This document shows, piece after piece, positions 1-6,320 of a stretch of 7,286 nucleotides of DNA. The stretch's first letter is position 1, and each line of letters begins with the position of its first letter. The translations under genes and the position numbers were made by a program. The notes under the pieces are model-generated. The model was given only the letters and a program-made list of their open reading frames with translations. It ran no database searches and was not told the DNA's origin. Source of the DNA: Gammaproteobacteria bacterium (GTDB lineage: Bacteria; Pseudomonadota; Gammaproteobacteria; Xanthomonadales; Xanthomonadaceae); NCBI GenBank assembly GCA_012510865.1, contig JAAZHF010000170.1, positions 1 to 7,286 of the forward strand. Direction: 5' to 3'.

Positions 1-924
1 GACGCCGTGGCGCACGATCTCGGGCGTGCCGCCCACGGCCGTGGCGACGATCGGGACGCCCACGGCGCAGGCCTCCATGAGCGCGATCGAATAGCCCTCG
101 GTCAGCGAGGACAGCACGAACACCTCGAAGCCGCGCACCAGCCGCGGAACGTCGCCCCGATCGCCGAGGAAGCGCACGTCGCCGGCGATGCCCTCGGCCT
201 CGGCCAGGGCCTCGAGCCCGCCCCGCAGGTGGCCGTCGCCGACCACCAGCAGCACCGCCTCCGGGACCTCGTCCCGGAGCCGCCGGAACGCCCTCAGCAT
301 GGTCGCCTGGTCCTTGGCCGGATGCAGGCGCCCGACCGTCCCCACGAGCCGCGCCGCGGGATCGAGGCCGAGCTCGTCGATCAGCGCGCGCCGCGCATCG
401 GGGCCGGCAGGCTCGAAGCGATCGACCGGGATGCCGTTCGGGATCGACAGCAGGCCTCCGCGCGGCTTCACCCCGCTTTCCTTGAGCCGCTGCCGGGCCG
501 CCTCGCACACCGCGACCACCGCATGGGTGCCCCGCATCGACGCCCGGTACAGACGCTCGCGCCGCGAGCGCGGATCGAAGCCGCCCATGCCGTGGCGGGT
601 GTTGAGGATCCGGTCGAAGCCCAGGCCGGCCGCCGCCAGCACCGCGTGGTAATGCGCCGCGGCGTTGTGGGTATGGAGCACCCCGCGGCGCGACTGCAGG
701 ACGCGGCGCGCGCGCGCCACCGCGGCCAGGTCCAGGCCGGTCTTCTTGCCGCAGGCCACCACCCGGATGCCGCGCGCCTCCAGCTCGGAGGCGAGCGCGC
801 CCTGGTCGAACAGGCAGAGCACGAGGCAGTCGTGGCCGCCTTCCTGCTGCAGCAGCGCGAGGTCGATCACCATGCGCTCCAGCCCGCCCCGGTCGAGGTT
901 CTCGACCATGTGTGTCACCTTCAT
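1..924 (-). CDS. GT4-family glycosyltransferase, 3' end cut by the window
   Basis: Likely a retaining, nucleotide-sugar-dependent glycosyltransferase that acts at the cytoplasmic face and extends a lipid-linked oligosaccharide. The 308 visible codons show a GT-B fold. The N-terminal half starts MKVTHMVENL and is followed by the glycine loop DRGGLERM (residues 11-18), with HTHN at 84-87. The hinge region has IPNGI (161-165). The C-terminal nucleotide-binding half has VGRLHPAKD (197-205), VGDG (228-231), the EX7E motif EGYSIALME (276-284) and GGTPEIV (299-304 region). Family members are usually 360-400 residues, so roughly 60-90 are missing beyond position 1. The ATG at 924 is chosen because it overlaps the upstream TGA as ATGA and has AGGGGGA five bases ahead of it. 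The family call is strong. Donor and acceptor sugars cannot be read from the sequence. Confidence 0.93.
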   Translation of the reverse strand, partial: MKVTHMVENLDRGGLERMVIDLALLQQEGGHDCLVLCLFDQGALASELEARGIRVVACGKKTGLDLAAVARARRVLQSRRGVLHTHNAAAHYHAVLAAAGLGFDRILNTRHGMGGFDPRSRRERLYRASMRGTHAVVAVCEAARQRLKESGVKPRGGLLSIPNGIPVDRFEPAGPDARRALIDELGLDPAARLVGTVGRLHPAKDQATMLRAFRRLRDEVPEAVLLVVGDGHLRGGLEALAEAEGIAGDVRFLGDRGDVPRLVRGFEVFVLSSLTEGYSIALMEACAVGVPIVATAVGGTPEIVRHGV

Positions 925-2264
925 CCGGTTCCCCCTGCCGCAATGTTGTTGATGGTCGGCCTGCGCTTCCCGGCCGGGGTCAGGGCGATCGCTTCCCGGA
1001 CGTGGAAGCGCAGGGCGGTGCCTTCGCCGCAGGCCGGGCGCAGGGCGCTGGCGATGCGATCGATGGACTCCTGGCCGAAGCCGCTTCCCGGCACCAGGTA
1101 CACGTCCCAGGCGTCGGGAGCGTCCTGCACCACCTGCCACTGGTCGACGCCGCTGGTACCCAGGAACGCGTACACGATGTGCTCGCCGAACACCTGCCGG
1201 CCGTCGGCGGACTGCAGCACGTCGAGCTTGCGCCCCTCCACCGAGGCGATCTTCGGCAGCCCGCGCCCGCAGGCGCAGCTGCCGCCGCCGGGCCGTGCCA
1301 TGTCGCCGTTGGCGTAGCGCAACAGGGGCATCCCATAGTTGTGGAGGTCGGTCACCACCAGGTCGGCGGCGCCTCCGTTGCCTCCGGCCAGTTCCACCAC
1401 CAGGTGGTCGGCGTTGACGTGGAGGCCGCCACGGTGGGGGCACTCGGCCGCGATCAGCATGAATTCCCGGCAGCCGTAGGTGTTCTGCACCGGGCAGCCG
1501 AACGCCTGCTCGACCACCGCGCGCTCGCCCTCGTGGAGGGCTTCCGCCGCCGACAGGATCACCTCGGGCCGGTGCGGGACGCGCCCCTGGTCCAGCAGCC
1601 AGCGCGCCATTCGCACGATCGGCGCCACGTAGGACACCACCACCCGCGGCTGGAAGCGGTCGAACGCGTCGGCGTACTCCGGCATGCGCTCGGTGGTCAT
1701 GGTGAAGGCGTTGAGCGTGCGCCGCTGGAACGCCGCCTGGTACATGCGCTCCTTCCAGCCCATGCCGCCGGCGGGCTGGCCCCAGAGGTACAGCGTGCGC
1801 CGCCCGTGGTGCCCGCCGCTCCAGCCGTAGCCGCGATACATCACCGCGATCCGGCGCTCGTAGCTCTCCCGCGTGAAGCCCACGCGCAGCGGCTCGCCGG
1901 TGGAGCCGCTGGTCGCCTTGAACAGGATCGCCTGCGCGGGCCGGCGCGGCAGGAAGTCGTCGGCGTGGGCGCGGATCTCGTCCTTGCCCAGGACCGGCAG
2001 CGAGGCGTAGTCCTCCATGCAGCGGATGTCGCCGCGCTCGATCCCGAGTTCGCGCCAGCGCCCGCGGTAGTACGGGACGTGCTCCCAGCAGTAATCCAGC
2101 AAGGCCTCCAGCTTGCGCCACTGCATGGCGAGGATCTCGTCGGCCGACAGCCACTGGTTGTCTTCGTACTCGCGCAGGTAGCGCAGCGTGCCGCGTCGCA
2201 TCAGCCCGCTTTCATAGGCCGGGTAGAGGACGCTCCGGAACATCGATTCGTACAGCCTGCTCAT
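921..2264 (-). CDS. PaaK/CapK-type adenylate-forming enzyme (phenylacetate-CoA ligase family)
   Basis: A 447-residue ANL-superfamily enzyme, of normal length for PaaK/CapK. It should activate a carboxylic acid as an acyl-adenylate and probably pass it to CoA or another acceptor in the cytoplasm. Visible motifs are the phosphate loop ATSGSTGEP (117-125), the A5-like YGCREF (263-268), RYANGD (316-321), the hinge VEGRKLDVL (342-350), and a C-terminal TPAGKRR (429-435) whose Lys433 matches the A10 lysine. Cys275, Cys330 and Cys332 sit where PaaK relatives carry a conserved CxCGR segment and could help bind a metal. It overlaps the flippase by four bases upstream and the glycosyltransferase by four downstream. 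The start at 2264 is fixed by GAGGAGG seven bases ahead; the open frame extends further upstream but only as antisense-like extension. CapK-like proteins are common in capsule and exopolysaccharide loci, where their substrate is generally unknown. A role in acylating the glycan is inference, and true phenylacetate degradation is unlikely here because no paa gene is nearby. Confidence 0.9.
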   Translation of the reverse strand: MSRLYESMFRSVLYPAYESGLMRRGTLRYLREYEDNQWLSADEILAMQWRKLEALLDYCWEHVPYYRGRWRELGIERGDIRCMEDYASLPVLGKDEIRAHADDFLPRRPAQAILFKATSGSTGEPLRVGFTRESYERRIAVMYRGYGWSGGHHGRRTLYLWGQPAGGMGWKERMYQAAFQRRTLNAFTMTTERMPEYADAFDRFQPRVVVSYVAPIVRMARWLLDQGRVPHRPEVILSAAEALHEGERAVVEQAFGCPVQNTYGCREFMLIAAECPHRGGLHVNADHLVVELAGGNGGAADLVVTDLHNYGMPLLRYANGDMARPGGGSCACGRGLPKIASVEGRKLDVLQSADGRQVFGEHIVYAFLGTSGVDQWQVVQDAPDAWDVYLVPGSGFGQESIDRIASALRPACGEGTALRFHVREAIALTPAGKRRPTINNIAAGGTG

Positions 2265-3814
2265 GCCGAAGCCTCCTCGGGCGCGCGCCGTCTCGCCCAC
2301 TCGAGCAGGCGGGCACCCGGGACCAGCCTGGCGCCGGCGAGCCTCCGGTGCAGCGCTTGCATCTGCTCGACGTCGGCCCGCGTCCAGCAGCCGAGCAGCA
2401 GCGTGGCGAATCCATGGACCAGCACCAGCACCACCCCGCCCACGAGCAGGCCGGGCAGCGGCGCGAGCCCGCGTGCGGCCGGCATCGCGGCCAGCGCCGC
2501 GAGCCCGGCCGCGACGCCGATCCTGGCCAGGCGCGCCCAGTCGGGCGCGACCCCGGTCTGCCGCATCGCCAGCCAGAACATCGCGACCACCACGGCGGTG
2601 GCGACCGTGATGAACGCACAGGCCGCGCCGATGAGGCCGAAGGGCGGGATCAGGAGCAGGTCGAGCGCGAGCTTGAGCGCGCACGAGGCAAGGACCAGGG
2701 CCAGGATGGTCCCCTGACGGTCGGAGCTGATCAGCAGGCTCGACGCCCCCGTGGATGCGGCGGTCATCGCGGCACCGACGAGGCAGATGGTGAAGACCGG
2801 CACCGCGTCGGCGTAGGCCTCTCCGAAGAGCGTCCGGATCGCCGGACCCGACAGCGCCAGCGCGAAGGCGACCAGGAGCGAGGACAGCAGGCCGAGGTAG
2901 GCGGTGGTGGACACGACGCGCCGGCCCGGAAGCCCCCCGCCCTGCGCCCGCGCACTGGCCATCATCGGCAGCAGCAGTGCGCTGAACACGCCCGGCACCA
3001 GGGCCGACATCCCGAGCGCGAGCTGGTAGGCGGCCTTGAAGTGGCCCGCCGCCTCCTGTCCGGTGAACACGTTGAGGAACACCACCTCGACCTCGCTCGC
3101 GGCGACGAAGCTCGCGGAGACCGTCGCCGACGCCAGCAGCATGTGGCGCCGCACGCGCGCCATGAAGCCGGGGTCCAGGGGAGCCGGGGCGTGGCCTCGG
3201 CGCAGGGGTGCCACCAGCCGCGCCGAGACCACGAGGAACACCAGGCCGGAAACGCAGAAGACGCCCAGCAGGACCTCCAGCGATGCGCCGAGCCAGCAGG
3301 CCACCAGGACCAGCACCAGGTTGACCGGCGCCCCGACCAGGGCGACGCGCGCGACGATCCCGAAATCCTCGAAGCCCTTCGCGATGCCGACGTTGAGCAT
3401 GTACGACGCGCGCGAGGCGATGGCGACCAGCAGGAAGGCGATCAGCAGGCGCGGGTCCATGCCGGGGGCGAAGCGCTCACCGGCGATGGCGACCAGGGCG
3501 ACCACCAGCACCAGCAGCACCGCCAGGTACCCGCGCTGGGCGCGCCGGGTCCAGGCCACCATCGTCGGCACCTGGGCCATGGCATCGGCGCCGCGCAGCT
3601 CCGCGACGAAGCGGATCACCGTGCTCGCCGACCCGGAGTTCGCGACCGCGACCCCCATGGCCACCAGCCAGATCGCGACGCTGTAGACGCCCAGGCCCTC
3701 GGGGCCCAGGTAGCGTGCGATGACGACCGAGGTGAGCATGCCCAGCACGTACTCGGTGTACGTGCCGGCCATCGAGTACAGCGTGTTGCGGAAGGTGTGG
3801 CTGCGGATGCTCAT
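2261..3814 (-). CDS. Wzx-like oligosaccharide flippase (polysaccharide biosynthesis protein, MOP superfamily)
   Basis: A 517-residue, highly hydrophobic inner-membrane protein expected to flip undecaprenyl-linked oligosaccharide from the cytoplasmic to the periplasmic leaflet. The N-terminus has the family signature RYLGPEGLGVYS (35-46). About a dozen or more hydrophobic segments follow, including 96-112, 122-138, 158-174, 181-200, 305-322, 340-356, 370-389, 395-416 and 455-475. The mid-protein TGQEAAGHFKAAYQLA (251-266) and the LIPPFGLIGAACAF stretch (388-401) are typical of RfbX/Wzx proteins. It ends in a charged cytoplasmic tail (478-517). The start overlaps the upstream stop as ATGA at 3811-3814. 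Its own Shine-Dalgarno is weak, so translation probably depends on coupling. The same reading frame stays open upstream to 5269, but that extension is hydrophilic, Arg/His/Pro-rich and overlaps the polymerase/ligase gene, so it is not coding. Confidence 0.92.
   Translation of the reverse strand: MSIRSHTFRNTLYSMAGTYTEYVLGMLTSVVIARYLGPEGLGVYSVAIWLVAMGVAVANSGSASTVIRFVAELRGADAMAQVPTMVAWTRRAQRGYLAVLLVLVVALVAIAGERFAPGMDPRLLIAFLLVAIASRASYMLNVGIAKGFEDFGIVARVALVGAPVNLVLVLVACWLGASLEVLLGVFCVSGLVFLVVSARLVAPLRRGHAPAPLDPGFMARVRRHMLLASATVSASFVAASEVEVVFLNVFTGQEAAGHFKAAYQLALGMSALVPGVFSALLLPMMASARAQGGGLPGRRVVSTTAYLGLLSSLLVAFALALSGPAIRTLFGEAYADAVPVFTICLVGAAMTAASTGASSLLISSDRQGTILALVLASCALKLALDLLLIPPFGLIGAACAFITVATAVVVAMFWLAMRQTGVAPDWARLARIGVAAGLAALAAMPAARGLAPLPGLLVGGVVLVLVHGFATLLLGCWTRADVEQMQALHRRLAGARLVPGARLLEWARRRAPEEASA
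2272..2278 (-). promoter_or_regulatory. Ribosome binding site of the PaaK/CapK-like gene
   Basis: On the minus strand this reads GAGGAGG, seven bases before the ATG at 2264, inside the last codons of the flippase gene. It supports the start MSRLYESMFR, although the same frame stays open upstream to 2684. It also suggests this gene can recruit ribosomes itself and need not rely only on the ATGA overlap. Confidence 0.8.
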
Positions 3815-5103
3815 GCGATGGCAAGGAGGACCTTGACCCCGACGTAGAGCCCGGCGATCCCGGCCGCGGTATATGCCGGCCAGCGGATGATGTCGTGCCC
3901 CAGCGAGAAGGCCTGGAGCGCGGGATGCCGCGTCTTCATGTCCCAGTACTGCGCGGTCACCAGGGCCGCCAGCATGTACAGGACCACGACGTAGCTGCGG
4001 CTCAGGAAGAACCCGGCGGCGAGGAAGCCGCACATCGACAGCATCAGCGCGGCCGCCAGCTTCCGGTCGACCTGCCAGTCGGCCATCACCGCCGGATCCA
4101 CGTCGGCGGGATCCACCGTGCCCGGCGGCAGCGGACTCCTGACCGCGGCCAGCGGCATGAGGATGCAGTAGCCGAGGAAGGCGATCCAGATGCTGAAGCC
4201 GATGAAGCCGCTCTCGGCCAGCACGAGCACGAAGGAGTTGTGCGCGGTCAGGTAGTAGATGTCCGAGTACGCGCCCGCGCCGACGCCGAGCACCGGCTTG
4301 CCGAAGAACATCTGCAGGCCGTGGTACCAGGATACCACGCGGCCCATGGCCGAGGCCTCGCCCACCTCCATCTGCTGCAGCCGCGAAGGCAGCATCATCA
4401 TGACGCCCAGCGCCGCCGCCACCATCGCACCGGCGGCGACCACGCCGCGGCGCATCCAGATGTACACGCCGACCATCGCCGCCACCGCCAGCAGGGTGCC
4501 ACGCGAGTCGGTGAGGACGATCCCGTAGAGGAGCACCGCCGACACCGCCCACCAGAACAGCCTGCGCAGGCCCATGGCCCCGCCGCGGCCGGACAGGTAC
4601 AGGGCCATCGGCACGCACATCGCGAACAGCAGGCCGAGGTCGTTCGGGTCCCCGAAGATGCCGATGTACTGGATGCGGGTTCCCTGCGACAGCTCGGCCC
4701 CGGTCCAGCCGATGCCGGTGCGCACCTGGTCGATGCCGTGGATGGCCAGGACGAGGGCACAGAGGCAGAACACCACCATCGCCGCATGGATCCTCCGGCG
4801 CGTGTTCATGGCGTTGGCGATGAGCACGAAAGCGACCACGCACAGGCCGAAGCGCGAGAGCACCATGAGCGCGCCGCCCATCCATCCGTTGACCACCTTC
4901 GACATCATCAGCGCCAGCAGGAAGGCCAGGAGCAGCAGGTACTGGGGCGCGGCGAAGGTCTTGCGCGAGGAGAACAGCCAGCAGGCGGCGGCGCCCGCGA
5001 TCGACAGCGGCAGCAGCGGCACCGGGATCGTACCGGCCAGCGCCGGGTACTCCTGCGGCCGGATGATGATCAGCGCGATGAACGCGAGCATGAAGAGGAA
5101 CAT
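3811..5103 (-). CDS. O-antigen ligase/polymerase-like membrane protein (Wzy/WaaL type)
   Basis: A 430-residue polytopic inner-membrane protein that would join flipped glycan units in the periplasm, either by polymerising them (Wzy) or by transferring them to an acceptor (WaaL or O-linked ligase). About ten to twelve hydrophobic segments are visible, among them 3-14, 25-43, 55-67, 80-98, 107-121, 155-170, 184-198, 203-216, 222-238, 293-319, 352-385 and 411-428. Family-typical motifs are RIQYIGIFGDPNDLGLL (143-159), LTDSRGTLLA (197-206), and the large periplasmic loop of about 239-290 ending in TAHNSFVLVLAESGF (286-300), which matches the Wzy_C HN...E.G pattern. The start at 5103 gives the first membrane helix immediately. 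It lies nine bases after the deacetylase stop, with only a weak GGGA as ribosome binding site, and an internal Met at residue 5 is possible. Polymerase and ligase cannot be told apart from sequence alone. The exosortase-A-associated O-glycosylation ligase family is another relative to consider. Confidence 0.88.
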   Translation of the reverse strand: MFLFMLAFIALIIIRPQEYPALAGTIPVPLLPLSIAGAAACWLFSSRKTFAAPQYLLLLAFLLALMMSKVVNGWMGGALMVLSRFGLCVVAFVLIANAMNTRRRIHAAMVVFCLCALVLAIHGIDQVRTGIGWTGAELSQGTRIQYIGIFGDPNDLGLLFAMCVPMALYLSGRGGAMGLRRLFWWAVSAVLLYGIVLTDSRGTLLAVAAMVGVYIWMRRGVVAAGAMVAAALGVMMMLPSRLQQMEVGEASAMGRVVSWYHGLQMFFGKPVLGVGAGAYSDIYYLTAHNSFVLVLAESGFIGFSIWIAFLGYCILMPLAAVRSPLPPGTVDPADVDPAVMADWQVDRKLAAALMLSMCGFLAAGFFLSRSYVVVLYMLAALVTAQYWDMKTRHPALQAFSLGHDIIRWPAYTAAGIAGLYVGVKVLLAIA

Positions 5104-5112
5104 CGGGTCGGC

Positions 5113-6192
5113 TCAGTCCCGCGGCAGCGGCGTGGGGTGCATGAACAGCTCGGGCAGCGCGAGCATGGCCTCGAACCAGTGGCGGTCCACGTGGCGCTCG
5201 ACCGGGATGCGCCGCAGCTCGAAGCGGTTGCCGTGCGCAGCCTGGCTGGTGCCGGAGATGTAGCTGCACCCGGCCTTGAAGCCGCTGGCGCGGGCGGCAT
5301 CGACGACCGCGTCGTCATAGGCGTCCGGCCCACCGACCGGGTACGCCACCGACAGCGCCGGGTGGCCGAGCTCCGCCGACAGCCGCTTCGCCGACTCCTG
5401 CAGCTCCCAGGCCATCTCGTCGCGGGGCAGCTTGGCCAGCATCCGGTGGTGGACGCCGTGCGAGCCGATCTCCATGCCGGCGGCGTCCATCTCGCGCAGC
5501 TGGTCCCAGGTCATCGGCCGGCACTGCGGGTGCGGGCGCGGCGGCATGCCCCACAGCGACGCGAGCCTACCGACCAGGGCCGTCTGCTCCAGCGCGGGGA
5601 TCTCCTTCATCCGGGCAAGCAGGTCGCCGGCCACGGCGAGCCGGGCATCAAGCGCGGAAGGCACGTCGAACGAGAGCGCCCCGCCTTCCGGCCCGGCCTC
5701 CAGGCGCACCTCGCCCGGCGGCGCGTTGCGCACCATGTGCACCAGCCAGTCGTACTCGAAGGGCATGCCCGAATCGACGTGGCCGGTGGAGACGAAGAAG
5801 GTGGCGGGCACGCCCAGCTCGCGCAGGATCGGGAAGGCCACGTGGTAGTTGTCGTCGTAGCCGTCGTCGAAGGTGACCAGCAGCGCCCGCTTGGGCAGGG
5901 GCGGGCCGCCCTCGATGTGCGCGATGACGTCCGCGAAGCGCACCGGCTCCATGTGCCTGGCGACCCTCCGCACCTGCCACCGGAAGTCGTCCGCGGTGGC
6001 GCTGACCAGCTCGGGATCGAAGTCGAAGCCGTCCAGCCGCTCGTCGTCGAGCACGCGGTGGTAGGCGAGGATGCGCAGGTCGCGCCGCAGCATGCCGCGC
6101 AGCCCCGTCAGCGCGGGCAGGATGCCGGCGCGCTTGCACGCATGCGCGAGCCTTTGCCGATGTCCCGGCAGGCTTTCGGCCCGTTCCGTCAT
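5113..6192 (-). CDS. NodB-domain polysaccharide deacetylase family protein
   Basis: A 359-residue carbohydrate esterase family 4-like protein, probably removing acetyl groups from an N-acetylated sugar of the polysaccharide or its lipid-linked precursor. ILAYHRV (41-47) opens the fold. Motif 1 is TFDDG (107-111), with Asp109 as the expected general base and Asp110 as metal ligand. A mostly helical insertion spans about 145-225. Motif 2 is SHGVHH (244-249), giving metal ligands His245 and His249. Motif 3 is VAYPVGG (282-288), the YPxG form and not the classical RxPYG. The end carries RFELRRIPVER (323-333). There is no signal peptide or membrane segment, so a cytoplasmic location is likely. It is the first gene of the five-gene operon, nine bases before the polymerase/ligase. 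The start at 6192 is set by a perfect AAGGAGG eight bases upstream. A 30-residue longer frame from 6282 (MPLYGERNRR...) lacks such a site. Confidence 0.9.
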   Translation of the reverse strand: MTERAESLPGHRQRLAHACKRAGILPALTGLRGMLRRDLRILAYHRVLDDERLDGFDFDPELVSATADDFRWQVRRVARHMEPVRFADVIAHIEGGPPLPKRALLVTFDDGYDDNYHVAFPILRELGVPATFFVSTGHVDSGMPFEYDWLVHMVRNAPPGEVRLEAGPEGGALSFDVPSALDARLAVAGDLLARMKEIPALEQTALVGRLASLWGMPPRPHPQCRPMTWDQLREMDAAGMEIGSHGVHHRMLAKLPRDEMAWELQESAKRLSAELGHPALSVAYPVGGPDAYDDAVVDAARASGFKAGCSYISGTSQAAHGNRFELRRIPVERHVDRHWFEAMLALPELFMHPTPLPRD

Positions 6193-6200
6193 CCCATGCT

Positions 6201-6207
6201 CCTCCTT
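6201..6207 (-). promoter_or_regulatory. Ribosome binding site of the deacetylase gene
   Basis: On the minus strand this reads AAGGAGG, a full match to the anti-Shine-Dalgarno core, eight bases before the ATG at 6192. It decides the start in favour of MTERAESLPG over the longer open frame beginning at 6282. It is the strongest ribosome binding site in the operon, which suits the leading gene of a translationally coupled chain. Confidence 0.85.
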
Positions 6208-6262
6208 GGCCGGCGAGGCCACCCCTGCACCAGTACGAATGGCAGCCTTCCGTCGCCGATTC

Positions 6263-6313
6263 CGTTCCCCATACAACGGCAACCTCCGCCCGGAGGGGAC
6301 AGCGCGGGGAACG
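6263..6313. repeat. Nested inverted repeat covering the J-domain gene's ribosome binding site
   Basis: The left arm CGTTCCCC (6263-6270) is exactly the reverse complement of the right arm GGGGAACG (6306-6313), separated by 35 bases. Inside the loop is a second perfect inverted repeat, CCTCCG (6283-6288) and CGGAGG (6291-6296), with a two-base CC loop. The right outer arm contains GGGGA, the best ribosome binding site for the GTG start at 6321. The structure could be a DNA operator between two divergent genes or an RNA stem that hides the ribosome binding site. A chance 8-base match in G+C-rich DNA of this length is quite possible, so function is unproven. Confidence 0.4.
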
Positions 6314-6320
6314 CGACGAC

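Larger units (their letters stand above)
6193..6320. other. Divergent intergenic region between the glycan operon and the J-domain gene
   Basis: This is the only gap of any size in the window. It must hold, or lie downstream of, the control signals for the divergent units. I could not find a convincing sigma-70 promoter. The best plus-strand -10 candidate is TACAAC at 6272-6277, with no good -35 partner. On the minus strand, TTGCCG/TTGTAT-like strings near 6270-6283 are not correctly spaced. The region contains the inverted repeat described separately and the deacetylase ribosome binding site. No small open frame or terminator was seen. Confidence 0.6.

Noticed and set aside
7..3847. Long plus-strand frames (7-1317, 912-2717, 2348-3847) opposite the glycosyltransferase, PaaK/CapK-like and flippase genes
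   Set aside because: They are low-complexity, Arg/His/Ala-rich translations antisense to genes with clear motifs, and none has a domain or a good ribosome binding site.
2261..5269. A 1002-residue minus-strand frame containing the flippase at its end, which could suggest a large fusion protein
   Set aside because: The first 485 or so residues are out of frame with, and overlap, the polymerase/ligase gene and look like a shadow translation. The real flippase begins at 3814 at an ATGA overlap.
6272..6277. TACAAC as a -10 element for the J-domain gene
   Set aside because: Only four of six bases match the consensus and no acceptable -35 hexamer lies 16-18 bases upstream.
5113..6282. A longer start for the deacetylase at 6282
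   Set aside because: The extra 30 residues are basic and unlike the family's N-terminus, and the perfect AAGGAGG sits before the ATG at 6192.
6283..6296. The CCTCCG-CC-CGGAGG hairpin as an intrinsic terminator
   Set aside because: No run of T follows on either strand, the loop is only two bases, and it lies ahead of both divergent genes.
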